NCBI GenBank assembly: GCA_963702175.1
Contig: OY969721.1
Span: 744,001 to 808,000 of the forward strand
DNA from: VRUE01 sp963702175
Lineage (GTDB): Bacteria; Actinomycetota; Thermoleophilia; Solirubrobacterales; 70-9
Length of the DNA stretch: 64,000 nucleotides
Reading direction: 5' to 3'
This document shows, one piece after another, positions 7,850 to 15,276 of this stretch (positions are counted from its first letter, which is position 1; the number at the start of each line of letters is the position of its first letter). The translations under genes and the position numbers were made by a program. The notes below the pieces were generated by a model. It searched no databases, had not been told where the DNA came from, and saw only the letters and a program-made list of their open reading frames with translations.

Positions 7850-9169
7850 CTAGGCCAGCTCTTGGCGGACCACGCTGACAAGGCGCTCGCAAACCTCGTC
7901 GGCCTCGGCGGCGGTCGGCGCCTCGGCCATTACTCGGACGAGGGGCTCGGTTCCCGAAGGGCGCAACAGCACCCGGCCGCGGCCCTCCAGCGCCTCTTCC
8001 TCGCGCTCGACTGCCTCCCAGACCGCGGTCGCCCCGGCTACCGCCTCGCGCTCTGCAACCTCGACGTTGACCAGGGTCTGGGGCAGCTTCTCCATCGGAG
8101 CGGCCTCGGCAAGGTCACGACCGCCGAGTTCCCGCATCGTCATCAGGGCGGCGGCGATACCGTCGCCGGTGGCGACAAAGCGGGTGTCGATGATGTGCCC
8201 GGACTGCTCGCCGCCGAGCGCCCAACCGCGACTGTGCAGCTCGTCGAGGACGTAGCGGTCGCCCACCTTGGTCACGGCCACGTCGATTCCGGCCTCCTCC
8301 ATCGCCTGGTGGAAGCCGTAGTTGCTCATCACAGTCACCGCGACTCCGCCGCCGAGCTCTCCGCGCGCCGACATGCCACGGGCGGCGAGCGCGATCAGCT
8401 CGTCACCGTCGTGGGGGCGGCCGTCGCCGTCGACGGCGAGGACACGGTCGCCGTCGCCGTCGAAGGCGAAGCCGATCGTGGCGTCGGATGCGGCGACTCG
8501 GGCAGCCAGGTTGTCGAGATGAGTGGAGCCGCAGCCGTCGTTGATGTTGCGCCCGTCGGGCTCAGCGGCGATCGCCTCGACCGTGGCGCCGAGCCGCTCG
8601 AAGATCGCGGGACCGGCGCGGAACGTGGCGCCGTTTGCGCAGTCGAGCAGGACACGGTGGCCAGAGAGATCGAGCGGGAAGGCAGCCTCCAGCGCCCGCA
8701 GGTAGTCCTCCAAGCCGCCGTTCAGCTCGCGCACGCGCCCCGGCTCGGCGGGGGACGCCTCCGCCTCAATTAGCGACTCGATCCGTGTCTCAGCCTCGTC
8801 GTCGAGCTTCGTGCCCGCTCCCGAGAAGAACTTGATCCCGTTGTCGCGGTACGGGTTGTGGGAGGCGGAGACGACGACCGCGAGGTCAAGCCCGAAGCGC
8901 CTCGCGAGGATCGCCGCGGCAGGGGTCGGCAACACGCCGCCCAGCAGCGCGTCCCCGCCGGCAGCGGCGATTCCGGCGGCGAGGGCGGCCTCCAGCATCG
9001 GCCCCGACTCGCGCGTGTCGCGGACGATCAGGACCTGCGGTCGCTCCGCCGCCAACGAAGCGGTAGCGGCTCGCCCCAGGGTCGTGGCCAGCTCGGCAGT
9101 AAGAAACGTCCCCGCCTCCCCTCGGACCCCATCGGTTCCGAAGAGCTTGCGCCCCTTCGCCACCGACAT
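7850..9169 (-). CDS. glmM: Phosphoglucosamine mutase
   Basis: Interconverts glucosamine-6-P and glucosamine-1-P. 439 residues with all four alpha-phosphohexomutase motifs: N-terminal KLFGTDGVRG, the active-site phosphoserine loop VVVSASHNPYRDNGIKFF (Ser about 103), the metal loop FAFDGDGDRV and the sugar-binding GGEQSGH, plus the phosphate-binding RPSGTEPLVRVM. It starts 5 nt after the rpsI stop and is followed by glmS, linking ribosomal-protein and wall-precursor expression as in many actinobacteria. Confidence 0.98.
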   Translation of the reverse strand: MSVAKGRKLFGTDGVRGEAGTFLTAELATTLGRAATASLAAERPQVLIVRDTRESGPMLEAALAAGIAAAGGDALLGGVLPTPAAAILARRFGLDLAVVVSASHNPYRDNGIKFFSGAGTKLDDEAETRIESLIEAEASPAEPGRVRELNGGLEDYLRALEAAFPLDLSGHRVLLDCANGATFRAGPAIFERLGATVEAIAAEPDGRNINDGCGSTHLDNLAARVAASDATIGFAFDGDGDRVLAVDGDGRPHDGDELIALAARGMSARGELGGGVAVTVMSNYGFHQAMEEAGIDVAVTKVGDRYVLDELHSRGWALGGEQSGHIIDTRFVATGDGIAAALMTMRELGGRDLAEAAPMEKLPQTLVNVEVAEREAVAGATAVWEAVEREEEALEGRGRVLLRPSGTEPLVRVMAEAPTAAEADEVCERLVSVVRQELA

Positions 9170-9174
9170 GGCTC

Positions 9175-10053
9175 CTAGCGCTTGCTGAACTGCGGGCGCT
9201 TGCGGGCCTTCTTCAGTCCGGCCTTGCGGCGCTCCTTCACCCGCGCGTCGCGAGTGAGGAAGCCGCGGCGCTTGAGCTCGACGCGCAGCGCGGGATCGAT
9301 CTCGGTGAGGGCACGAGAGATGCCGTGGCGAACCGCGCCGGCCTGGCCGCTGACGCCGCCGCCGTGGACGCGGACGCGGACGTCGACGCTGTCCTCATAG
9401 CCGGTGATCGTGAGCGGCTGGCGAGCCATCGTCTGATGCAGGGGCCGCGGGAAGAACTCCTCGAGGGCGCGCTGGTTGACTTCAATCTTGCCGCTGCCGG
9501 GCAGCAGGGTGACGCGGGCGACCGAGCGCTTGCGCTTGCCGGTGGCCAGGTAACGCGCGCCGCTCTCCATTTTCGCCGGCGCGCGACTCGCGGCGCTCAG
9601 CTCGTCCTCTGAAGTCTCGCCGACCAGCTCAGCCTCGCGGGCGGCCCGCTCTTCCTCCTCGGCCTCGAGCCGCGCCTTCTCCTCCGCACTCAGCTCCCGG
9701 GTCTTCTCCTCAACCGCTATCGGCTCCAGGTCAGCCCCCGGAATCACATCCTTTTTCTTCTCCTCGGCCTTGGGCTTCTCAGCCTTCTCAGCGGCAGGGG
9801 CTTCCTCTTCGGCGGCAGGAGGCTCAGCTTGCTCATCCTCGGCAGCCGGAGTTTCCTCCTCTGCGGCCGGGGCTTCAGTGTCATCCGAAGACGCTTCCTC
9901 CGCGGGTGGCGCTGTAGGGGGGACCTCCTCCGAGGAAGCTTTAGCTACCGCAGGAGGAGGTGGGTCCCCTGCAGCGACAGGACCCGCGGGCGGAGTGGTC
10001 TCGGACTCCGCGTCTGAATTCTCAGGCGTCTCTTTGCTCGGCTCGTCCGTCAT
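9175..10053 (-). CDS. rpsI: 30S ribosomal protein S9 with long acidic N-terminal extension
   Basis: The S9 core occupies about residues 165-292: ARYLATGKRKRSVARV, the GRISEXALTEI-like segment and the C-terminal RRKAGLKKARKRPQFSKR that reaches the P-site. The preceding 160 residues are low-complexity Ala/Glu/Pro, strongly acidic and absent from ordinary S9 (about 130 residues). Residues 22-52 are encoded by copy A of the 90-bp palindromic element (9900-9989). ATG 10053 overlaps the rplM stop as ATGA, which fixes the start and makes the extension genuinely translated unless an internal start near residue 160 (AKMESG) is used. Confidence 0.96.
   Translation of the reverse strand: MTDEPSKETPENSDAESETTPPAGPVAAGDPPPPAVAKASSEEVPPTAPPAEEASSDDTEAPAAEEETPAAEDEQAEPPAAEEEAPAAEKAEKPKAEEKKKDVIPGADLEPIAVEEKTRELSAEEKARLEAEEEERAAREAELVGETSEDELSAASRAPAKMESGARYLATGKRKRSVARVTLLPGSGKIEVNQRALEEFFPRPLHQTMARQPLTITGYEDSVDVRVRVHGGGVSGQAGAVRHGISRALTEIDPALRVELKRRGFLTRDARVKERRKAGLKKARKRPQFSKR
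9900..9989. repeat. 90-bp palindromic coding element, copy A (in rpsI)
   Basis: Ends CCGCGGGT / ACCCGCGG. Nested inverted repeats: outer arms element positions 1-8/83-90, middle CGCTGTAGGGG/CCCCTGCAGCG (11-21/67-77, one G-T pair), inner ACCTCCTCC/GGAGGAGGT (24-32/54-62), loop containing AAGCTTTAGCTACC. Translated as rpsI codons 22-52, entering at the second base of codon 22. The inner stem differs from copies B and C at three base pairs, each compensated. Confidence 0.92.
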
Positions 10054-10484
10054 GTGGCGATCTCCATCTGTTTCGGCTGCTGCGCCGCGTGCGGATGCTC
10101 CGGCCCCGCGTACACCTTCAGCTTGGTCAACTGTTTCCGCGCCAGCCGGTTGCGTGGCAGCATCCCCTTCACCGCCTTGCGGATGACCTCCTCGGGACGG
10201 CGGTCGAGCATCTCGGCCAGAGTGCGCGACTTGATCCCCCCCGGGTAGCCGCTATGGCGCCAGTAGGTCTTCTGCTCCAGCTTGTTGCCGGTGACCCGGA
10301 TCTTCTCGGCGTTGATGACGACGACGAAGTCGCCGGTGTCGACGTGGGGCGTGTACTCGGGCTTGCGCTTGCCGCGCAGCGCGTCGGCGATCCTGGTCGC
10401 GAGGCGTCCCAGGGTCTGCCCCTCGGCGTCAACGACGTACCAGTCACGCTGGCGGTCGGCGGGTGTCGCTACGTAGGTCTTCAC
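10050..10484 (-). CDS. rplM: 50S ribosomal protein L13
   Basis: 144 residues beginning MKTYVATPADRQRDWYVVDA from GTG 10484, with family motifs LGRLATRIADALRGKRKPEY, HVDTGDFVVVINAEKIRVTG, YWRHSGYPGGIK and GMLPRNRLARKQLTKLKVY. The reading frame extends further upstream, but L13 always begins at this point, so the GTG is preferred. First gene of the rplM-rpsI pair (4-nt overlap). Its promoter must lie in the 67-bp gap shared with the divergent M23 peptidase gene. Confidence 0.97.
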   Translation of the reverse strand: MKTYVATPADRQRDWYVVDAEGQTLGRLATRIADALRGKRKPEYTPHVDTGDFVVVINAEKIRVTGNKLEQKTYWRHSGYPGGIKSRTLAEMLDRRPEEVIRKAVKGMLPRNRLARKQLTKLKVYAGPEHPHAAQQPKQMEIAT

Positions 10485-10551
10485 GGCTGGCGCATGATAG
10501 GGAACTCCGTTGCAGGCCAAGGTTCCGGAGGCAAACGGGCCGAAGTAGCCC

Positions 10552-11472
10552 GTGTTGGCGAGAACCTCGATCACACTCGTGACAGCGGCGTTGCTGGCGG
10601 CAACGTTCGCCACCAACGCATCCGCGACGACTGGCGGAGCGCCGACCGCTGCCACCGGCACCCCGTTCCCCGTCGGCAGCCCAACCGGCGCCCCAGCAGG
10701 GGACGGGCCGAGTGCCGGTGACCTACGCCTGCTCTCGGCCGAGGCGGCGCCACGAAGGTCCTTCTACTACGGCTTGCGCTATCCGAGGATCGCCTTCACG
10801 GTCGCCAGCACCCAGCCGCAGAACGATCTCCGCGTCGACGTGGTTGACGCGACCGGCGCATCCGTCCGCACCTTTTTCCGCAACGACGTGGCGCCGGGGA
10901 TGGAAACCCGGATCCGCTGGGATGGGATCGCCGGCGACGGTCGTCCCGCGCCGAGCGGCCGCTACAGCTTCCGGGTTGCCTCGCAGGCGGGAGTCCCGGC
11001 AGCGCAGCCGAGCGTGTCGGAAGCGCCGAGCCTCGGTTTCGCCCTCTACGGCTACGCCTTTCCCGTCCTCGCCAGCCACGACTTCGGCGATGCCGGATCG
11101 GTCTTCGGCGCCGGCCGCTCTGGCCACACCCACCAGGGCCATGACGTAATGGCCGAGTGCGGCGTGCCCATCGCCGCCGCGCGCGGGGGCGTCGTCCAGT
11201 ACTCGGGCTACCAGGATGCCGCCGGCAACTACCTCGTGATCGACGGTAAGGGCACCGGCTTCGACATGGCCTACATGCACCTCGCCGAACCCTCGCCGCT
11301 ACAAGTGGACGACCTCGTCCGCACTGGCCAACCGATTGGCGTCGTCGGCGACACCGGCTCGGCCACCGCCTGCCACCTCCACTTCGAGATCTGGACCAAC
11401 CCTGGCTGGTACGAGGGCGGCAGCCCGATCGACCCGCTGCCCTACCTCCTGCGCTGGGATCGCTACAGCTGA
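10552..11472 (+). CDS. Secreted M23-family metallopeptidase
   Basis: 306 residues from GTG 10552. Signal peptide MLARTSITLVTAALLAATFATNASA is followed by a Gly/Ala/Pro-rich linker. An FlgD-like Ig segment (about 75-145, with MET RIRWDGIAGDGRPAPSGRY-type motif) precedes the M23/LytM domain (about 160-300). Zinc and catalytic residues are in HTHQGHD (His194, Asp198) and CHLHFEIW (His275, His277). A predicted peptidoglycan endopeptidase acting outside the membrane. Divergent from rplM; the Fur/Zur gene follows 47 nt after its stop but has its own operator. Confidence 0.9.
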   Translation: MLARTSITLVTAALLAATFATNASATTGGAPTAATGTPFPVGSPTGAPAGDGPSAGDLRLLSAEAAPRRSFYYGLRYPRIAFTVASTQPQNDLRVDVVDATGASVRTFFRNDVAPGMETRIRWDGIAGDGRPAPSGRYSFRVASQAGVPAAQPSVSEAPSLGFALYGYAFPVLASHDFGDAGSVFGAGRSGHTHQGHDVMAECGVPIAAARGGVVQYSGYQDAAGNYLVIDGKGTGFDMAYMHLAEPSPLQVDDLVRTGQPIGVVGDTGSATACHLHFEIWTNPGWYEGGSPIDPLPYLLRWDRYS

Positions 11473-11484
11473 TCGCTTCTAAAT

Positions 11485-11503
11485 GAGAATGAGTCTCATT
11501 CTC
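11485..11503. promoter_or_regulatory. Fur/Zur-type operator upstream of the Fur-family gene
   Basis: A perfect 9-1-9 inverted repeat, GAGAATGAG-T-CTCATTCTC. It has the AATGAnnnTCATT layout of Fur-superfamily boxes and lies 17 nt before the regulator's GTG, where it would block the promoter or transcript start. It implies autoregulation together with the overlapping ZIP transporter. Confidence 0.85.
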
Positions 11504-11519
11504 TGATACCGTCCCGGCC

Positions 11520-11942
11520 GTGAGCTGGGCCGAGCACGCTATGAGCCTCCTCGACGAGGCGGGGTACAAGAGTGGCGCCGCCCGGCGGCAGGTGGTCGAG
11601 CTGCTTGGCGGCGAGCACTGCGCGGTGACTGCGCTTGAGGTCGACCGCAGACTGGCCGCGGTAGGGCGCGCGAGCGTCTACCGGACGCTCGAACAGCTTG
11701 AGCGGCTGCGCCTGGTCCAGCGGGTCGATATCGGCGGTGACGCCGCCGGTTACGAGCGGCTCGACTCTGAGGAGCACCATCACCACTTCGTCTGCGAGGA
11801 CTGCGGCAGGCTCGCCCCCTTCTCCAGCGATGAGCTGGAGCAGGCGATCGAGGCGATCGGCCGCCGGGCCGACTTCACCGTCGCGGCCCACGACGTGGTG
11901 CTGCGCGGCACCTGCGCACCGTGCTCGGAGCGCCGTGCCTGA
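11520..11942 (+). CDS. Fur-family metal regulator, probably Zur
   Basis: 140-residue repressor. Winged helix covers about 10-80 (RRQVVELL, then ASVYRTLEQLERLRLVQRVD recognition region). The dimer/metal domain carries EEHHHHFVCEDCGRL and C-terminal CAPCSERRA, giving two CxxC pairs for structural zinc. GTG 11520 is preceded by a near-ideal Fur/Zur box (11485-11503). The next gene, overlapping by 8 nt, is a ZIP transporter, so Zn sensing (Zur) is favoured over Fe, but the sequence alone does not settle the metal. Confidence 0.92.
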   Translation: MSWAEHAMSLLDEAGYKSGAARRQVVELLGGEHCAVTALEVDRRLAAVGRASVYRTLEQLERLRLVQRVDIGGDAAGYERLDSEEHHHHFVCEDCGRLAPFSSDELEQAIEAIGRRADFTVAAHDVVLRGTCAPCSERRA

Positions 11943-12672
11943 GGTCGCGATACCGCTCGCCGGCGCCGTCGCGCTGGCGATTCTGATCGGCGGTCGGATC
12001 GCACTGCGGCTCGCCCACACGCTGCCGACGGTGATCGCGCTCAGCGGCGGCATCGTCGTCGCCGTCGCCCTGCTCGAGGTGCTGCCGGAGGCGATCGAGA
12101 ACATCGGCGACGCCCACGACGCCGTACCGCTGGTGGCCGCCGGCTTCCTCGCCTTCTTCCTGCTCGAGCGAGTCTTGGTCCTGCACCACCGCGACGAGCC
12201 CGAGGAGGCGCGCTCGCACGGCCGGGTCGGGGTGCTCGGCGCCCTCGGCCTCTCGCTCCACACCTTCACCGACGGGGTCGGCATCGGACTCGCTTTCAGC
12301 GTCAACGTCGAGACCGGCCTGCTCGTCTTCCTCGCCGTGATCAGCCACGGCTTCGCCGACGGCCTCAACACCGTCGGCTTCGTACTCAGCCAGTCAGGCG
12401 ACAAGCACCAGGCGCTGCGCTGGTTGCGAATCGACGCGATCGCACCGCTGGCCGGCGCGATCGTCGGCTCGCTGATCGCGGTCTCCGACCAGACCCTGGG
12501 CTACTTCCTCGCCGTCTACGCCGGGTTCTTCCTCTACATGGGCGCCACCGACCTGCTGCCCGAGGCTCACGCCCACGAGCACGACGGCAAAGGCTCATGG
12601 AGCCGCGTCGCGCTGACGATCGCCGGCTTCGCGGCGATCTACGCGATCACCCTGGTCGGCCACCCGCACTGA
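11935..12672 (+). CDS. ZIP-family metal transporter
   Basis: 245 residues, about eight hydrophobic segments, from GTG 11935 overlapping the regulator's end by 8 nt. The binuclear-site helices show LSLHTFTDGVGIGLAFS and ISHGFADGLNTVGFV (H-x3-D-G motifs); LEVLPEAIE in an early helix is typical. A His/Glu-rich cytosolic loop (LHHRDEPEEARSHGR) and a late AHAHEHD stretch may bind metal. Predicted inner-membrane uptake of Zn2+ or another divalent cation, derepressed with the Fur/Zur regulator under metal limitation. Confidence 0.9.
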   Translation: MPEVAIPLAGAVALAILIGGRIALRLAHTLPTVIALSGGIVVAVALLEVLPEAIENIGDAHDAVPLVAAGFLAFFLLERVLVLHHRDEPEEARSHGRVGVLGALGLSLHTFTDGVGIGLAFSVNVETGLLVFLAVISHGFADGLNTVGFVLSQSGDKHQALRWLRIDAIAPLAGAIVGSLIAVSDQTLGYFLAVYAGFFLYMGATDLLPEAHAHEHDGKGSWSRVALTIAGFAAIYAITLVGHPH

Positions 12673-12707
12673 CGGGAAACCAACACGTCACGTTTAGTCA
12701 GCTTTTC

Positions 12708-12736
12708 TTGACTCTAAAACGAGTCCGTGCTAGGGA
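12708..12736 (+). promoter_or_regulatory. Possible promoter of the 12791 gene
   Basis: TTGACT at 12708-12713 and, 17 bp later, TAGGGA at 12731-12736. The -35 overlaps the right half of a small dyad AGTCA-N8-TGACT (12696-12713). The -10 is poor, so this is tentative. Confidence 0.35.
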
Positions 12737-12790
12737 GACCTTGGTTCCCAGTCACATAACTCCGGCGTACTCGCTGGGGGAGGAGGAGAA

Positions 12791-13522
12791 ATGAGACTCA
12801 TCAAAGTCCTCGGTCCTATCGCGTTGGTCATCGTCGCCGCAGTGGCGATCATCGGCCCCGGCTCTGCCTCGACCCAGGAAGAAGAATTCCACTCTGAAAT
12901 AGTGCTGTGCAAAGTCGAGGAAGAAGACTTATGCCCCAAAGACAAAATTTGGGAACAGGGCAAGCGCGTCATAGCCTTATCTACGCAAGTTCAATTCTTA
13001 GGGTCCATCGCGGTGACCTGTACGCACGCAGAGCTCGACGGCAGGGTCAAACCGAAAATGGACACCATCCTGAAATGGCACATAAAACTGAACGGAACAT
13101 CGATCAATCAATGCGGAAGAACGTGTCCGACGATAAGCATTGCCCGGTTCGTGAGTGAGATTTCAGTGCTCGGTCGTGACGTGTACAGAATGTTAGTACC
13201 TTTAAAAGTCACAACCGAATGCACTCCGGGAGTTTCATGCGTGTACAGCGGCCATGCCGAACTGGAAATCGACGATCCCATCTCTACCGGGAAACCTTTA
13301 CTGTTAGCTGAAAAAGAGCCGCTGACCTTTCAATCGGGAAGCAAATCCTGCCCCACCGGCGCGGCCACCTGGGACGCCGACTACAAAACCGACGGCCCCA
13401 CCTTACTGATCTACCTTTCCTTATTCAAATTAACGATCCACGAACAGGAATTACAGGCAAAAGAAGAACCGCACGAAGAAGAATTATTCGAAGAAGAACT
13501 GCACGAAGACGGATTAGAATAA
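12791..13522 (+). CDS. Secreted protein of unknown family, lower GC than neighbours
   Basis: 243 residues, not recognised. Signal peptide MRLIKVLGPIALVIVAAVAIIGPGSAS, preceded by a strong GGAGGAGGAG ribosome site. The mature part has paired cysteines (CKVEEEDLC, CGRTC, CTPGVSC, SCPTGAATWDADYKT), suggesting disulfides in an extracytoplasmic domain. The C-terminus is a run of acidic repeats (KEEPHEEELFEEELHEDGLE). By eye GC is roughly 50%, far below flanking genes, with many TTA/AAA-type codons. Monocistronic: weak promoter upstream, strong hairpin terminator downstream. Possibly a surface or stress protein, or a transferred gene. Confidence 0.8.
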   Translation: MRLIKVLGPIALVIVAAVAIIGPGSASTQEEEFHSEIVLCKVEEEDLCPKDKIWEQGKRVIALSTQVQFLGSIAVTCTHAELDGRVKPKMDTILKWHIKLNGTSINQCGRTCPTISIARFVSEISVLGRDVYRMLVPLKVTTECTPGVSCVYSGHAELEIDDPISTGKPLLLAEKEPLTFQSGSKSCPTGAATWDADYKTDGPTLLIYLSLFKLTIHEQELQAKEEPHEEELFEEELHEDGLE

Positions 13523-13541
13523 GGCGGGAGCAAATTTCAGC

Positions 13542-13569
13542 GAGAGCCGCGTCACTCGACGCGGCTCTC
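13542..13569. terminator. Hairpin terminator between converging genes
   Basis: Perfect 12-bp stem GAGAGCCGCGTC / GACGCGGCTCTC with a 4-nt loop and short T-rich tail on the plus side (TTGCAT). It sits between the 12791 gene stop (13522) and the converging guaA stop (13615), so it may serve both. Confidence 0.85.
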
Positions 13570-13614
13570 TTGCATCGAGGCTCAGGCCGCGCAGCTCTCG
13601 CAGAGGTCGCGCAT

Positions 13615-15276
13615 CTACTCCCACTCGATCGTCGCTGGCGGCTTTGAGGAGATGTCGAGAGCGACGCGGTTTACGCCACGGATCTCGTTGATGATCCGGT
13701 TGGAGACGCGCTCGAGCAGGTCGTAGGGCAGGCGAGCCCAGTCGGCAGTCATCGCGTCGTCGGAGGTGACGGCGCGGATCACGATCGGGTAGGCGTAGGT
13801 GCGACCGTCGCCCTGCACCCCGACCGAGCGGACAACCGGCAGGACGCAGAAGGACTGCCAGAGTTGGCGATAGAGCTCGGCAGCGCGGATCTCCTCCTGC
13901 AGAATCGCGTCGGCCGCGCGCAGGATGTCGAGCCGCTCCCTGGTCACCTCGCCGCCGACGATGCGGATCGCCAGACCCGGGCCGGGGAACGGCTGGCGCC
14001 AGACCATGCGCTCGGGCAGGCCGAGCTCGGCGCCAACGGCGCGTACCTCGTCCTTGAACAGCATCCGCAGCGGCTCGACCAGCTCGAACTCGAGGTCCTC
14101 GGGCAGGCCGCCGACGTTGTGGTGCGACTTGATCGTCGCCGCGTGGTCGCTGCCACCGGACTCGATCACGTCCGAGTAGAGCGTGCCCTGGACCAAGTAG
14201 GCGGCGTCCTCCAGCTTCGCCGCCTCCTCCTCGAAGACGCGGATGAACTCCTCGCCGATGATTTTGCGCTTGCGCTCTGGCTCGTCGACTCCGGCGAGCC
14301 TGGCAAGGAAGCGCTCCTCGGCGTCGACGTGGACCAGCGGGATACCGAACTGCTCGAAGGCGGCGACCACCTGCTCGGCCTCGTTCAGCCGCATCAGGCC
14401 GTGATCGACGAAGACGCAGGTCAGTCGCTCCCCCACCGCGCGGTGGACGAGCAGCGCCGCGACCGAGGAGTCGACGCCGCCGGAGAGGCCGCAGATCACG
14501 CGCCCCTCGCCGACCTGGGCCTGAACCTTTGCCACCTGCTCGGCGATCACCGACTGCGGCGACCACTCCTGCTCGCAGCCAGCGACGTCGCGAAGGAAGC
14601 GGGTGAGGATCTCGGTCCCATAGGGAGTGTGGACCACCTCGGGGTGGAACTGGATGCCGTAGAGCCCGCGCTCAGGATTCTCGCAAGCGGCGACCGGCGA
14701 GCCTGGACTGGAGGCGAGCGCTGCAAAGCCGGCTGGGGGCTCGAAGACGGCGTCGCGGTGGCTCATCCAGCAGTGCTGCTCCTCGGGCAGACCGGCCAGC
14801 AGGTGACCGCCCCCGTCCCTCAGGACCAGGTCGGTCCGCCCGAACTCCCCGGTCTCCGCCGCCTCGACTTTTCCCCCCAGCGCCTTGACCATCACCTGCA
14901 TCCCGTAACAGATCCCCAGCATCGGGACACCAAGATCGAGCAGCTCCTCCGGAAACGCCGGCGCCCCCTCCTCGTAGACAGACGCAGGGCCTCCCGAGAG
15001 CACCAGCGCCTTTGGCTCGCGCGCGCGAATGGCATCGACCGAGGCGGTTGCCGGGAGCATCTCGGCAAAGACTCCGCATTCGCGAATCCTTCTGGCGATC
15101 AGCTGGGAGTACTGACCGCCGAAATCAAGGACCAGTACCTCCTCGACGGCGTTGCTGCCGGCGGGTGGCGCTGTAGGGGGAACCGCCCCTGAGGAAGCTT
15201 TAGCTACCGGAAGGGGTGGTGGGTCCCCTGCAGCGACAGGACCCGCCGGCCCACCACCGTGAGCGGCCCTAGTCAT
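13615..15276 (-). CDS. guaA: GMP synthase (glutamine-hydrolysing)
   Basis: Converts XMP to GMP. Class I glutaminase domain (about 45-240) has LDFGGQYSQLIARRI, the nucleophile loop GICYGMQ (Cys123) and FHPEVVHT. The ATP-pyrophosphatase domain has the P-loop GLSGGVDSSVAALL, and the C-terminal dimerisation domain ends IEWE. ATG 15276 (MTRAAHGGG) overlaps the guaB3 stop by 8 nt. Residues 10-40 come from copy B of the 90-bp palindromic element. Without these 30 codons the protein is about 523 residues, the normal GuaA length, so the element looks like a clean in-frame insertion just before the first beta strand. Confidence 0.97.
   Translation of the reverse strand: MTRAAHGGGPAGPVAAGDPPPLPVAKASSGAVPPTAPPAGSNAVEEVLVLDFGGQYSQLIARRIRECGVFAEMLPATASVDAIRAREPKALVLSGGPASVYEEGAPAFPEELLDLGVPMLGICYGMQVMVKALGGKVEAAETGEFGRTDLVLRDGGGHLLAGLPEEQHCWMSHRDAVFEPPAGFAALASSPGSPVAACENPERGLYGIQFHPEVVHTPYGTEILTRFLRDVAGCEQEWSPQSVIAEQVAKVQAQVGEGRVICGLSGGVDSSVAALLVHRAVGERLTCVFVDHGLMRLNEAEQVVAAFEQFGIPLVHVDAEERFLARLAGVDEPERKRKIIGEEFIRVFEEEAAKLEDAAYLVQGTLYSDVIESGGSDHAATIKSHHNVGGLPEDLEFELVEPLRMLFKDEVRAVGAELGLPERMVWRQPFPGPGLAIRIVGGEVTRERLDILRAADAILQEEIRAAELYRQLWQSFCVLPVVRSVGVQGDGRTYAYPIVIRAVTSDDAMTADWARLPYDLLERVSNRIINEIRGVNRVALDISSKPPATIEWE
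15159..15248. repeat. 90-bp palindromic coding element, copy B (in guaA)
   Basis: Same architecture and plus-strand orientation as copy A. Outer arms CGGCGGGT/ACCCGCCG, extendable to 10 bp at 15157-15166/15241-15250; the middle 11-bp stem is identical to A. Inner stem ACCGCCCCT/AGGGGTGGT has one G-T pair. The outer stem carries a compensated C-G to G-C change relative to A and C. Translated as guaA codons 10-40, again entering at a second codon base. Confidence 0.92.

Noticed and set aside
5406..7853. Open frame of 815 codons on the plus strand, antisense to glmS and the lipoprotein gene
   Set aside because: High-GC shadow of well-supported genes on the other strand; sequence is repetitive in Gln/Arg/Asp/Gly and matches no family.
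10620..10720. Possible fourth copy of the 90-bp element in the M23 peptidase linker
   Set aside because: Only short Gly/Ala/Pro-type similarity (for example CAGCAGGGGACGGG); stems and loop are absent.
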